Below are positions 38,052 to 47,856 of a stretch of DNA of 64,000 nucleotides, in pieces. The notes under the pieces are model-generated. The model did no database searches. It was not told the DNA's origin and saw nothing but the letters and a program-made list of their open reading frames with translations. A program made the position numbers and the translations under genes. The stretch is from Vibrio sp. RE86 (GTDB taxonomy: Bacteria > Pseudomonadota > Gammaproteobacteria > Enterobacterales > Vibrionaceae), in assembly GCF_013114545.1 (NCBI RefSeq), contig NZ_VTXI01000014.1, positions 48,368 through 112,367 on the forward strand, read 5' to 3'. How positions within the stretch are numbered: position 1 is the stretch's first letter; each line of letters opens with the position of its first letter.

Positions 38052-38495
38052 TTATTGAAAGTCTTGAATGTTCCAGTTACCAATATCGGTATTGGCACCT
38101 TCACCGCCCTCTTGAGCGTCAGCACCTAGAGTGAATACATCTACCGTGCCTTTGTCACCAGGGCTTAGGTATTGGTAGTCGTTACCCCAAGGATCGCTTG
38201 GTAGACGCTTGATGTAACCACCGTCACGATAGTTACGAGGCTCAGGGCTTGATGGCTTAGTCACTAGCGCCTCTAGACCTTGATCTGTTGACGGGTAAAC
38301 GCTGTTGTCGAGCTTATACATGTCTAGCGCGTTCTCTAATGCAACAATGTCTGTGATCGCTTTTTGTTGATCCGCTTTCTCTTTGTTACCCAGTAGGTTT
38401 GGTACAACAAAGCTTGCCAACACCCCTAAGATCACCACCACTACCATCACTTCTAGTAGGGTAAAGCCTGACTGTTTTTTCATTTTCTTATTCAT
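38052..38495 (-). CDS. gspG: Type II secretion major pseudopilin GspG
   Basis: 147 residues from the ATG at 38495, with GGAG 7 nt upstream; another ATG at 38483 is possible. Prepilin signature 'QSG' / FTLLEVMVVVVILGVLASF with Glu5. The C-terminal domain carries the calcium-loop region 'PWGNDYQYLSPGDKGTVDVF'. GspG polymerises into the pseudopilus that pushes exoproteins through GspD. Confidence 0.97.
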   Translation of the reverse strand: MNKKMKKQSGFTLLEVMVVVVILGVLASFVVPNLLGNKEKADQQKAITDIVALENALDMYKLDNSVYPSTDQGLEALVTKPSSPEPRNYRDGGYIKRLPSDPWGNDYQYLSPGDKGTVDVFTLGADAQEGGEGANTDIGNWNIQDFQ

Positions 38496-38534
38496 TTTTT
38501 TCTCCAAAAATCAGTTCACCGACGTTCAAAGCCG

Positions 38535-39761
38535 TTAAGAACTCATCAAATTATTCATTTCCAAAATCGGCATTAAGGTTGCCATCACAATAAACAGGAC
38601 AAGACCCGCCATCAGTGCGATCAATGCAGGGGTGAATATCCCCAGAGCAATATTGATCGTGGATTCAAAGTTGGCATCTTGGTTGTCTGCAGCTCGCGTT
38701 AGCATGCCCTCAAGTTCACCACTCTGTTCGCCACTCGCAATCATGTGCAGCATCATCGGAGGGAACAGTTTAGTTTGGTCTAACGCTCGGCGCAGACTCG
38801 CCCCTTCTCGAACATTATCTGTTGCCACCAATACCTGCTGTTTCACGTAATGGTTCGACATCACATCGACTGCGACACGCATGCCTTCCAGGATTGGAAT
38901 CGCACTTGAGGTACAAATTGATAAAGTACGTGCAAATCGAGACGTATTTAAGCCGCGTGATATCTTGCCAATCAATGGCATAGCAATCACTTTACGATCC
39001 CAACTTAGGCGAATCTTAGGCTTGCTCAGAGCAAACTTGATTAAGTAACTAAGTGCGAGGATAACAACCAGCAGTTGGACTCCCCAATTCTGGATAAATT
39101 CACTCGAGGCAAGTAAGAACTGAGTCGATTGTGGGAGTTCCTGCCCCATCTGGACAAACTGGCCGACAATTTTAGGCACTACCGCAGCCAATAGGAACGC
39201 GACAATACCTATAGCAAACACCACAAGCACTACTGGGTAGATCATCGCTTGCTGCATCTTAGAGCGCAATTTTTGGCGATTCTCAGCGTAGTCTGCCAAA
39301 CGCTCGAGTACAGAGTCTAGATGGCCTGACTTTTCGCCTGCCGAAACCATTGAGCGGAACAGCTCATCAAAGACATGGGGAAAATCAGCCAAGCTGTCAG
39401 CTAAGGTATAACCCTCTGTCACTTTCGAACGTACAGCTAATAACATGGTGCGAATGCGTGGCTTCTCTGACTGCTCAGAGACCGCTTTCAGACATTCTTC
39501 CAAAGGCATACCAGACTGAACAAGAGTGGCCAATTGACGAGTAATCAGCGCAAGATCAGGCGTGCTTAAACCGCGCTTAAATTGAAAGCTTGGCGAACCG
39601 CTGGCCTGTTTTTTGGCTTTCTGGCGAGTTTCATTGACCTCGATAGGCACAAGTCCTTGCTCTTTTAGCCGAGCTCGAACCTGCCTAGCATTATCCCCTT
39701 CGACAACGCCTTTTTTACTTTTTCCTTTTGCGTCTAGCGCTTTATATTCAAATGCCGCCAT
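38535..39761 (-). CDS. gspF: Type II secretion inner-membrane platform protein GspF
   Basis: 408 residues. Two repeated GspF domains (about 70-195 and 275-395) and three membrane helices ('MIYPVVLVVFAIGIVAFLLAAVV' near 172-194, one near 220-240, one near 375-400). Conserved 'LVQSGMPLEECLKA' and 'TSSAIPILEGMRVA'. The polytopic core of the platform. Its ATG overlaps the gspE stop as TAATG, a translational-coupling arrangement. Confidence 0.97.
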   Translation of the reverse strand: MAAFEYKALDAKGKSKKGVVEGDNARQVRARLKEQGLVPIEVNETRQKAKKQASGSPSFQFKRGLSTPDLALITRQLATLVQSGMPLEECLKAVSEQSEKPRIRTMLLAVRSKVTEGYTLADSLADFPHVFDELFRSMVSAGEKSGHLDSVLERLADYAENRQKLRSKMQQAMIYPVVLVVFAIGIVAFLLAAVVPKIVGQFVQMGQELPQSTQFLLASSEFIQNWGVQLLVVILALSYLIKFALSKPKIRLSWDRKVIAMPLIGKISRGLNTSRFARTLSICTSSAIPILEGMRVAVDVMSNHYVKQQVLVATDNVREGASLRRALDQTKLFPPMMLHMIASGEQSGELEGMLTRAADNQDANFESTINIALGIFTPALIALMAGLVLFIVMATLMPILEMNNLMSS

Positions 39762-41248
39762 TAGCCTTCCTTGGTCACGCGCATGACTTCTTCAAGTGAA
39801 GTCACACCCTGGCGCACTTTATTCAGGCCATCTTCACGAATACTCGGGGTACGCTCACGAACACTTTTCTCTATCGCTTGCTCACCCGCTTCGCTATGAA
39901 TCAGTTCTTGCACTTCTTCATCGACAATCAGCAGTTCATGAATACCAGTACGACCACGATAGCCTTTGAAATTACACGCTTCGCACCCACAAGCTCGATA
40001 CAGTGTGAGGTCGTCTTTCTTCTTCAAACCAAACAGTTTTTTGCTCTCTTTGTCGGCTTCGTAAGGCTCTTTACAGTCAGAGCACAAAGTACGAACCAGA
40101 CGCTGAGCTAAAACGCCTAACAGAGATGAGGAGATCAGGAATGGTTCGATGCCCATATCACGAAGACGGGTAATCGCGCCCACCGCGGTGTTAGTGTGCA
40201 GTGTCGACATCACTAGGTGACCAGTTAATGAGGCTTGAACACCAATCTGCGCGGTCTCTAAGTCACGAATCTCACCAACCATCACCACATCCGGGTCTTG
40301 ACGAAGGATCGCTCTCAGGCCACGCGCAAACGTCATGTCGACTTTTGGATTCACTTGAGTTTGACCAATGCCGTCGATATCAAATTCAATCGGATCTTCG
40401 ACGGTCAAGATATTGCGCTCGTTGCTGTTAATTTCCGTTAGGCCAGCATACAAGGTGGTCGATTTACCTGAACCAGTAGGGCCGGTCACAAGAATAATGC
40501 CATGAGGGCGCTGAATCATTTGACGGAAGCTATCATGGTTAGTCTTCGTCATACCTAAGCTATGCAGATCCAGCCGAGTTGCGTTTTTATCTAGCAGACG
40601 CATTACTACACGCTCGCCATGAGACGACGGCATTGTGGAAACACGCACATCGACCGCTCGACCACCGATACGCAATGAAATACGACCATCTTGTGGCACG
40701 CGCTTTTCTGCAATATCCAATTTCGCCATGACTTTGACACGCGAGACCAGCAGTGGCGCCAGCTTGCGGCTTGGCGAAAGAACATCTCGAAGCACGCCAT
40801 CAATACGGAAGCGAATCGACAAGCTCTTTTCGAAGGTTTCGATATGAATATCCGACGCACCCTCTTTAATCGCCTCACCTAGCATGGCATTGATAAGCTT
40901 GATGATCGGTGCATCATCTTCTGACTCAAGCAAGTCTTCATCTTGTGGTAGGTCTTCAGCCAGTGAGAAGAAATCATCGTTGTCCGCGCCAATATCTTCC
41001 ATTAGCTGTCGAGCTTCCGATGAATCACGCTGATACGCATCAGTCAGCTTGCTGTCAAAAGCCTCTTTGCTCAATGCTTGAAGGGTAAAAGACATGGGAG
41101 TAATACGCTTAACTTCAAGCAAAGCATCAATAGAAATCGGCGCAACATAGTAGAGCACAAGGCCTGAATCATTTGGCTCTAGTACCAGTTTAAAACGATT
41201 GGCAAAGCTAAATGGTAAGCGCTTAAACTCGCTAGTGACCATATCCAT
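39761..41248 (-). CDS. gspE: Type II secretion ATPase GspE
   Basis: 495 residues. N-terminal GspL-binding region (about 1-90), N2/PAS-like region, RecA-like ATPase with Walker A 'GPTGSGKST' (about 263), Asp box '[12 protein letters not shown]', Walker B 'GEIRD', His box, and the tetracysteine zinc site CSDC/CGCEAC (about 397-432) characteristic of GspE. It powers pseudopilus extension from the cytosolic face. Its ATG overlaps the gspD stop (TAATG); a second ATG two codons later is also usable. Confidence 0.97.
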   Translation of the reverse strand: MDMVTSEFKRLPFSFANRFKLVLEPNDSGLVLYYVAPISIDALLEVKRITPMSFTLQALSKEAFDSKLTDAYQRDSSEARQLMEDIGADNDDFFSLAEDLPQDEDLLESEDDAPIIKLINAMLGEAIKEGASDIHIETFEKSLSIRFRIDGVLRDVLSPSRKLAPLLVSRVKVMAKLDIAEKRVPQDGRISLRIGGRAVDVRVSTMPSSHGERVVMRLLDKNATRLDLHSLGMTKTNHDSFRQMIQRPHGIILVTGPTGSGKSTTLYAGLTEINSNERNILTVEDPIEFDIDGIGQTQVNPKVDMTFARGLRAILRQDPDVVMVGEIRDLETAQIGVQASLTGHLVMSTLHTNTAVGAITRLRDMGIEPFLISSSLLGVLAQRLVRTLCSDCKEPYEADKESKKLFGLKKKDDLTLYRACGCEACNFKGYRGRTGIHELLIVDEEVQELIHSEAGEQAIEKSVRERTPSIREDGLNKVRQGVTSLEEVMRVTKEG

Positions 41249-43275
41249 TACTGCCTACCCATTTGATCTAGGAAAGCTTGGATCTCAGCAGGATGACGGA
41301 TTTCATCACCAAACTTAGGCAGAACCGGGATATGAGCATCATCCATCAGTTTTAAACCTTGATCAGACTTATATAGCTGCTCTGCACGGATGAAGTTGTA
41401 TTTACGTTGAGTAATACCATCGGCCGTCACACCATCGCGAATGATCGTTGGTTTGATAAATACCATCAGGTTTTTCTTCTCAACCTGAGTGCTGGTCGAT
41501 TTAAATAGGTGACCTAAGTAAGGAATATCACCAAGTAAAGGAACCTTCGACTCACTCTCAAGCGCACGCTCGTCAATCAAGCCGCCCAGAACAATCATTT
41601 GACCATCTTCGATCATAACTGAGGTGTTTAACTGGCGCTTAGCAAAACGAACGTCGACTGCACCATTGGCACCAAGAACATTGGAAACTTCCTGTTCAAT
41701 TTGAAGCTGAACAGAGTTACCTTCATTTATCTGAGGAACCACTTTCAGTTTAATACCGACTTCTTTACGATCCACCGTTTGGAATGGATTGTCATTGCTT
41801 GAGCCTGCTGTCGAACCCGTTAAGACAGGCACCTCTTCACCCACGATGAAAGAAGCTTCGCCGTTGTCCATTACCGTAATACTCGGTGACGAAAGAATAT
41901 TGGAATTTGAGTCTGTCGATACCGCACTGATTAGCGCTGTCCAATCGCCCATTGCAAGGCTAAGAGCCGCACCATTCACACCGCCTAGTGCCGAAGCAAG
42001 CGTTGAGTAATCACCCTCTTCGGTCGTAGTCTCATTACGTAAGAATGCGCCATTCTCATCATACACGGCTGTCGTTGTCGACGTATCTTTCGCTTCCTCT
42101 AGCCCCACCATAACTTGGCCAATTGAAGCACCCGTATTGCCATATTGAATCATAGCGCCGGTTTCAAGGTTGCCCCATTGGACTCCCAAGTTGACGCCAT
42201 CACCTTCAGCCAATTCAACAATCAATGCTTCAATCAAAACCTGAGCACGACGAATATCTAACTGAGCAATCACTTCTTGTAGTGCATTCATGATATCTGG
42301 CGGCGCAGTAAGAACTAAGGCATTGGTGTCCTTATGTGCTGCGATCATGACCTCACCGTTTCTAGCAGAAGCAGACTTGCTCTGACCAGAAGACTTGCCC
42401 GCTTGTAGGTTGTCAGATACGCCTTTCAATACATCAACAATCTCTTCCGCATTAGCATATTTTAGATAAACTACACGGTTGTTACCTTTTGATGCCATTT
42501 CTACGTCTAACTGCCTAATCAATCTGCGAAGACGTTTACGAACTTGTGGATCACCAGAAATTAGAATCGCATTGGTGCGCTCATCAGCTACCAGCTTAGG
42601 CTGTAGGAAAGCAGGAGTATTTTTCGCATCCGTGGTCTTGTTCAAAGCTTCAACGATTCGTACCATTTCAGCCGCTGATGCGTTATTGAGTTCAACCACT
42701 TCAATATCTTTATCACCTGCTTGGTCGACACGTTTAATGATATCGGCCAAACGGTTTACAACGGCAGCGCGTCCTGTAATCAAGATGATATTAGCTGGGT
42801 CATAATGGACGACGTTACCTGCGCCTGCATTATCGTTAAGCTGACGCAGCAGAGGAGACAACTCTCGTACTGAGACATTCTTAACGGCCACTACGCGAGT
42901 AACCACCTCATCGCCATACACAGAGCCATCTCCAACCACAGGTACTGCAGAAGTCTTTGCATCTTTTGACTTAATGACTTTAAGCACTCCGCTTTCCATC
43001 TCGACGACAGCAAAGCCATACACTTCAAGTACATTCAGGAAGAAACTGTAATACTGTTCTTCGCTCAACATGTCATAGCTACGTACATCCACTTTGCCAC
43101 GCACCGAAGGGTCAACAATGATAATCTTCTCTAGATTGCGCCCAACAATATTGATGAACTCTTGAATGTCGGTCCCTTTAAAGCTTGCACTAAAGTCATT
43201 TGCTGTAACGATAGCGGGCGAGGTTAATAAGCTTCCTGCTAAAAGCCACGCGCTCTTTTTAAGCCAATGATTCAC
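41248..43275 (-). CDS. gspD: Type II secretion outer-membrane secretin GspD
   Basis: 675 residues. Signal peptide [20 protein letters not shown] with cleavage near TAN-D, N0 domain ('[20 protein letters not shown]'), three N1-N3 KH-like repeats (about 115-340), and the secretin channel (about 340-600) with '[14 protein letters not shown]', the conserved gate/barrel motif. It forms the pentadecameric exit pore. The C-terminal S-domain has no recognisable pilotin-binding lipobox. Begins about 34 nt after the gspC stop. Confidence 0.97.
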   Translation of the reverse strand: MNHWLKKSAWLLAGSLLTSPAIVTANDFSASFKGTDIQEFINIVGRNLEKIIIVDPSVRGKVDVRSYDMLSEEQYYSFFLNVLEVYGFAVVEMESGVLKVIKSKDAKTSAVPVVGDGSVYGDEVVTRVVAVKNVSVRELSPLLRQLNDNAGAGNVVHYDPANIILITGRAAVVNRLADIIKRVDQAGDKDIEVVELNNASAAEMVRIVEALNKTTDAKNTPAFLQPKLVADERTNAILISGDPQVRKRLRRLIRQLDVEMASKGNNRVVYLKYANAEEIVDVLKGVSDNLQAGKSSGQSKSASARNGEVMIAAHKDTNALVLTAPPDIMNALQEVIAQLDIRRAQVLIEALIVELAEGDGVNLGVQWGNLETGAMIQYGNTGASIGQVMVGLEEAKDTSTTTAVYDENGAFLRNETTTEEGDYSTLASALGGVNGAALSLAMGDWTALISAVSTDSNSNILSSPSITVMDNGEASFIVGEEVPVLTGSTAGSSNDNPFQTVDRKEVGIKLKVVPQINEGNSVQLQIEQEVSNVLGANGAVDVRFAKRQLNTSVMIEDGQMIVLGGLIDERALESESKVPLLGDIPYLGHLFKSTSTQVEKKNLMVFIKPTIIRDGVTADGITQRKYNFIRAEQLYKSDQGLKLMDDAHIPVLPKFGDEIRHPAEIQAFLDQMGRQ

Positions 43276-43309
43276 TCTCTACTCCTCGAAATACCACCGA
43301 AGTGATACT

Positions 43310-44209
43310 TTATAATTCAATATTTATCTCATGAGATTGGCCGTCACGTTCGACCATTAAGTTCAACTCGGACATCTGAGATAAGTTTTTAAACACTTCA
43401 GTCATCGCTGAACTGTCTTGTAAATCTAATCCATTAATTGAAACCGCTATATCGCCAGGTTTGAGTCCTACTGAATTAAACAAAGCAGGGTCTTTTCCTG
43501 GTGATAAACGATAACCAACAATCATGCCATCGCGTTTTACTTGCGATAACCGTACATATTGGAAAATCTTTTTGGCGTCTTTGCGGATTTCTTGTTGGAT
43601 TTTATCCAAAGTATCTTGAGGCACCTGTGTTTTAGTCACGGTGCTTTGCTTTGACGGTTCGGGCTGAGTGCGCATCTTGCTGAACTTGATTCCTTCAAGC
43701 ATCACCGTTTCGTTACGTCCAGCATTATCAATAATCACTCGATCAGATTGAACTTGGATCAACTTCGCCCGTGTGCCTTCAATTGTTTCATTGATACCGT
43801 AGGTCGCCTGCTTACCTCTATTTGAGATAACGGCAAGGCTCTTATCTGGGTTGGAGCTGATAACAAGACCAACGAGTCCAACATTCAAACGACTCTTTGG
43901 TGCGTCTTGCACTTTAGGTTGAACCACCACTGGTGCAGCACTTTGCTTGAATTCACCAAATAGGTGGCTATTTTGCAATTCAGATATATCTAAGCTTTTA
44001 CCAGCAGTTTCACTGCTCTGAACAGACCGACTTGGTTCCCATCGAGAAACAGACTCTTCACCCCATGGCAACCAGATTAACCGACCCAAAGTCCACGCAC
44101 TAATGGCGAGCAACATAGTCATCGTGACATAGCTAATTTTTTGCTGAGCACTTTGTTCCTTTAGTGACTCAGTCAATTTGTTAAGTGTCTGTACACCGCT
44201 TAGATTCAC
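43310..44209 (-). CDS. gspC: Type II secretion protein GspC
   Basis: 299 residues from the GTG at 44209 with AAGGA 6 nt upstream. Short cytoplasmic tail, membrane helix (about 27-48), periplasmic HR domain (about 75-165, 'LNVGLVGLVISSNPDKSLAV') that contacts GspD, and a C-terminal PDZ domain (about 200-299, 'SVGLKPGDIAVSINGLDL'). Connects the inner-membrane platform to the secretin and affects substrate choice. First gene of the gspC-N operon; about 270 nt of non-coding DNA separates it from divergent hslR. Confidence 0.96.
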   Translation of the reverse strand: MNLSGVQTLNKLTESLKEQSAQQKISYVTMTMLLAISAWTLGRLIWLPWGEESVSRWEPSRSVQSSETAGKSLDISELQNSHLFGEFKQSAAPVVVQPKVQDAPKSRLNVGLVGLVISSNPDKSLAVISNRGKQATYGINETIEGTRAKLIQVQSDRVIIDNAGRNETVMLEGIKFSKMRTQPEPSKQSTVTKTQVPQDTLDKIQQEIRKDAKKIFQYVRLSQVKRDGMIVGYRLSPGKDPALFNSVGLKPGDIAVSINGLDLQDSSAMTEVFKNLSQMSELNLMVERDGQSHEINIEL

Positions 44210-44480
44210 TCACTGTCCTTACTCAATTTCTGGCGCCATTGTTGACCCCTTGATATTTTACAATACGGCAGCCCATATGTATAGTTTTGGTTAAAAACTA
44301 ATAAATTATGTAGTCACACAGTGTATCAAACTATCAAACAACCTAAACAGCAAACTGAAAATGTAAACTTTATAAATTGATAATTTATTAGATCTCGCTT
44401 GAAAAGTGTTACTTCCATCACCATTGTTACAGCAACTATTTGGAATCAACGATTCATTATCTTAGAGGGTACAACACGTA

Positions 44481-44867
44481 ATGGGTTCCCAATCTGAAGC
44501 AGTAAGACTCGATAAGTGGCTTTGGGCTGCTCGTTTCTACAAGACACGCTCAATCGCTCGAAATATGGTCGATGGCGGCAAAGTCCATTATAATGGTCAG
44601 CGTAGTAAACCTAGCAAAGCCGTTGAACTCGGTGCCGTTATCACTCTAAGACAAGGTCACGAAGAGAAAACCGTCGTGATTGAAAAGATTTCTGATCAAA
44701 GACGTGGCGCACCAGAAGCTCAGACACTCTACTCAGAGACCACTGAAAGTATCAGTAAACGTGAAGAGAACGCAGCACAGCGTAAACTTCATGCGCACAA
44801 CCCTAGTCCGGATCGTCGCCCTGATAAAAAGCAGCGTCGCGACATCATTAAGTTTAAACACCAATAA
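44481..44867 (+). CDS. hslR: Ribosome-associated heat shock protein Hsp15
   Basis: 128 residues. N-terminal S4 RNA-binding domain (about 9-70, '[20 protein letters not shown]') and a basic C-terminal tail. Hsp15 binds the free 50S subunit carrying a stalled nascent peptidyl-tRNA and recycles it after heat shock. It lies 29 nt upstream of hslO (Hsp33) on the same strand, the standard pair. Confidence 0.95.
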   Translation: MGSQSEAVRLDKWLWAARFYKTRSIARNMVDGGKVHYNGQRSKPSKAVELGAVITLRQGHEEKTVVIEKISDQRRGAPEAQTLYSETTESISKREENAAQRKLHAHNPSPDRRPDKKQRRDIIKFKHQ

Positions 44868-44896
44868 GCTCAAACCAATCAATGAGGAATCGCCAC

Positions 44897-45772
44897 ATGG
44901 CAAGCAATGTTTTAAACCGCTACTTATTTGAAGATCTTTCAGTTCGTGGTGAATTGGTACAATTGGATGACGCTTACCAAAATATTATCTCAAGCAAGGA
45001 ATACCCAGCAGCACTAAAAAAACTGCTTGGTGAGCTATTGGTTTCAACAACTCTATTAACCGCTACGTTGAAGTTTGAAGGTTCAATTACACTGCAACTT
45101 CAAGGTGATGGCCCAGTTTCACTTGCAGTCATCAACGGTGACCACGATCAGAAACTTCGTGGTGTTGCACGTTGGGAAGGCGATATTGCCGAAGACGCAT
45201 CTATCCACGACATGATGGGTAAAGGCTACTTGGTTATCACTATCGACCCTAAACAAGGCGAACGTTACCAAGGTATCGTTGCTCTAGAGGGAGACAACCT
45301 TGCAGAAGTGCTAGAAGGTTACTTTGCTAACTCTGAGCAACTAAAAACACGCTTATGGCTTCGCACTGGTGAAGTAGAAGGCCAAGCACACGCTGCTGGT
45401 ATGCTAATTCAGGTGATGCCTGATGGTACTGGCTCACCAGAAGACTTTGAACATTTAGAGCAACTGACTGACACAGTAAAAGATGAAGAACTGTTCACGC
45501 TAGAAGCAAACGAGTTGCTGTACCGTCTATACAACCAAGAGAAAGTTCGCCTATTTGAGCCTCAACCGGTTGAGTTCTTCTGTGGTTGTTCTCGTGAGCG
45601 TAGTGGCGCAGCGATCATTACTATCGATCGTGCGGAAGTGAATGACATTTTGGCAGAGGTTGGTTCAATTTCTTTACATTGTGATTACTGCGGCACGGAC
45701 TATACGTTCGACTCGGCGGATGTTGAAGAGCTATTTGCAGACGCAACTTCTGACAAGAAAACACTGCATTAA
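44897..45772 (+). CDS. hslO: Redox-regulated chaperone Hsp33
   Basis: 291 residues from the ATG at 44897 with GAGGA 8 nt upstream. The N-terminal domain holds the substrate-binding region. The C-terminal redox switch has the zinc-binding set C-x-C ('[11 protein letters not shown]') and C-x2-C ('[10 protein letters not shown]') spaced by about 30 residues. Oxidation forms disulfides, releases zinc and activates the holdase under oxidative plus heat stress. Ends at a strong terminator. Confidence 0.97.
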   Translation: MASNVLNRYLFEDLSVRGELVQLDDAYQNIISSKEYPAALKKLLGELLVSTTLLTATLKFEGSITLQLQGDGPVSLAVINGDHDQKLRGVARWEGDIAEDASIHDMMGKGYLVITIDPKQGERYQGIVALEGDNLAEVLEGYFANSEQLKTRLWLRTGEVEGQAHAAGMLIQVMPDGTGSPEDFEHLEQLTDTVKDEELFTLEANELLYRLYNQEKVRLFEPQPVEFFCGCSRERSGAAIITIDRAEVNDILAEVGSISLHCDYCGTDYTFDSADVEELFADATSDKKTLH

Positions 45773-45807
45773 TTTTCATAGCATAGCAAGCTTGTAATTT
45801 ACCTTTC

Positions 45808-45835
45808 AAAGGCCAGCGCACGCTGGCCTTTTTTG
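45808..45835 (+). terminator. hslO terminator
   Basis: 10-bp stem AAAGGCCAGC/GCTGGCCTTT with a GCAC loop followed by TTTT. Confidence 0.9.
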
Positions 45836-46109
45836 TGATCAAACCCTCTATTTACCTAGCCTCAGTCGTAATAAAGCAACCTGTTAATTTTAAACAATTA
45901 ATAATTCTTTTGCCCTAGCGCAAAGCTTTGCGCGCACGATAAACTAACTCCTGCCAATATGTGATGAGTCGCTTAAAACCCCAGTAAAATTGCGGATATT
46001 TTTTGAGCTATATCCCTGTTTTATCCGAGGCCCATTGCTAGCATGGTGAGCAGATAACAACAAAAAAATATTACAAAATCCCTACAAAATATTCCTATAA
46101 GGAGCACCT
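45836..46109 (+). promoter_or_regulatory. pckA upstream region with a 16-bp perfect palindrome
   Basis: The 274-nt gap has no gene. GCGCAAAGCTTTGCGC at 45918-45933 is an exact 16-bp palindrome about 180 nt before the pckA start and could be an operator. An inverted pair GGATAT/ATATCC lies at about 45993-46014, and the final 40 nt are A-rich up to the AAGGAG ribosome-binding site. No convincing CRP or Cra box was found. Confidence 0.45.
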
Positions 46110-47741
46110 ATGACCGTTATGGAACATACAAAGGCTGCAACAATTGATCTTACCAAACACGGGCTTCACAACGTAAAAGAGGTTATCCGTAACCCGAGCT
46201 ACGAAATGTTGTTCGAAGAAGAGACTCGCGCTGATCTGGAAGGCTATGAGAAAGGTGTTGTCACTGAACTCGGCGCTGTCGCTGTTGATACCGGTATCTT
46301 TACTGGCCGCTCACCAAAAGATAAGTACATCGTGAAAGACGCAACCACAGAAGAGCATATGTGGTGGACATCAGACGCGGTGAAAAACGATAACAAACCG
46401 ATCGATCAAAAAGTTTGGAACGAGCTTAAAGAGCTAGTGACAAACCAGCTTTCAGGCAAGCGCGTGTTTGTGGTTGATGGTTACTGTGGTGCTAACCCAG
46501 ACACTCGTTTAAGTATTCGCGTTATCACTGAAGTCGCATGGCAAGCACACTTCGTGAAGAACATGTTCATCCGTCCTAGCGAAGAAGAGCTTGCGACCTT
46601 TGAACCTGATTTTGTCGTTATGAACGGCGCAAAATGCACCAACCAGAAGTGGGAAGAGCAAGGTCTGAACTCTGAAAACTTCACCGTATTCAACCTCACT
46701 GAGCGTATGCAGTTAATCGGTGGTACTTGGTACGGTGGTGAGATGAAGAAAGGCATGTTCGCTATGATGAACTACTTCCTTCCTCTTAAAGACATCGCTT
46801 CTATGCACTGTAGTGCGAACAAGTGCAAAGCAAACGGTGATGTAGCGGTATTCTTCGGTCTATCAGGCACAGGGAAAACCACGCTGTCGACTGATCCTAA
46901 GCGTGAGCTAATCGGTGATGATGAGCACGGTTGGGATGATGACGGTATCTTCAACTTCGAAGGCGGTTGTTACGCAAAAACCATCAAGCTATCAAAAGAA
47001 GCTGAACCTGATATCTACAATGCAATTCGCCGTGACGCACTGCTTGAAAACGTCACTGTACGCAGCGATGGCTCAATCGACTTTGACGATGGTTCGAAAA
47101 CTGAGAACACACGTGTTTCTTACCCAATCGAACACATCGAGAACATCGTTAAACCAGTATCTAAAGCAGGCCACGCGAACAAAGTCATCTTCCTATCAGC
47201 TGACGCATTTGGTGTGCTACCTCCAGTGTCTAAGCTCACGCCAGAGCAGACTAAGTACCACTTCCTATCAGGTTTTACCGCTAAACTGGCTGGTACTGAG
47301 CGTGGTATTACTGAACCAACACCAACGTTCTCAGCGTGTTTTGGTGCAGCTTTCCTAACATTGCACCCAACCAAGTATGCAGAAGTCTTGGTTAAACGTA
47401 TGGAAGCAGCTGGCGCTGAAGCGTACCTAGTTAACACCGGTTGGAATGGCAGCGGTAAACGTATTTCGATTCAAGATACACGTGGAATCATTGACGCAAT
47501 TCTTGATGGCTCAATCGAAAATGCAGAAACCAAGCACATTCCGATCTTCAACTTGGAAGTACCAACTGCATTGCACGATGTTGACCCAACTATCCTAGAT
47601 CCTCGTGATACGTACACGGACCCACTGCAGTGGGAAAGCAAAGCAAAAGATCTCGCAGCTCGTTTTATCAATAACTTTGATAAATATACGGATAACGCAG
47701 AAGGTCAATCACTAGTCGCAGCAGGTCCACAGCTCGATTAG
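46110..47741 (+). CDS. pckA: Phosphoenolpyruvate carboxykinase (ATP)
   Basis: 543 residues, family length. Converts oxaloacetate + ATP to PEP + CO2 + ADP, the first step of gluconeogenesis. '[11 protein letters not shown]' binds the substrate, '[11 protein letters not shown]' is the kinase-1a P-loop, and '[20 protein letters not shown]' contains the metal and phosphate site. AAGGAG lies 5 nt upstream of the ATG at 46110. As in enterobacteria it lies near envZ-ompR and hslO. Ends at a terminator. Confidence 0.98.
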   Translation: MTVMEHTKAATIDLTKHGLHNVKEVIRNPSYEMLFEEETRADLEGYEKGVVTELGAVAVDTGIFTGRSPKDKYIVKDATTEEHMWWTSDAVKNDNKPIDQKVWNELKELVTNQLSGKRVFVVDGYCGANPDTRLSIRVITEVAWQAHFVKNMFIRPSEEELATFEPDFVVMNGAKCTNQKWEEQGLNSENFTVFNLTERMQLIGGTWYGGEMKKGMFAMMNYFLPLKDIASMHCSANKCKANGDVAVFFGLSGTGKTTLSTDPKRELIGDDEHGWDDDGIFNFEGGCYAKTIKLSKEAEPDIYNAIRRDALLENVTVRSDGSIDFDDGSKTENTRVSYPIEHIENIVKPVSKAGHANKVIFLSADAFGVLPPVSKLTPEQTKYHFLSGFTAKLAGTERGITEPTPTFSACFGAAFLTLHPTKYAEVLVKRMEAAGAEAYLVNTGWNGSGKRISIQDTRGIIDAILDGSIENAETKHIPIFNLEVPTALHDVDPTILDPRDTYTDPLQWESKAKDLAARFINNFDKYTDNAEGQSLVAAGPQLD

Positions 47742-47767
47742 TGATACTCTTGGGATTTGTTAATGTC

Positions 47768-47794
47768 AGCCCCTCTTCGGAGGGGCTTTTTTGT
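47768..47794 (+). terminator. pckA terminator
   Basis: 8-bp stem AGCCCCTC/GAGGGGCT closed by a TTCG tetraloop and followed by TTTTTTG. Confidence 0.92.
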
Positions 47795-47856
47795 TGATTG
47801 ATAACAGAAATTGTTCCAAGCTAGAAACTCAGGTCATCTAGGGAAAGTGATATACC

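Noticed and set aside
45955..45980. TGTGATGAGTCGCTTA as a CRP site for pckA
   Set aside because: Left half TGTGA is good but the right half does not resemble TCACA.
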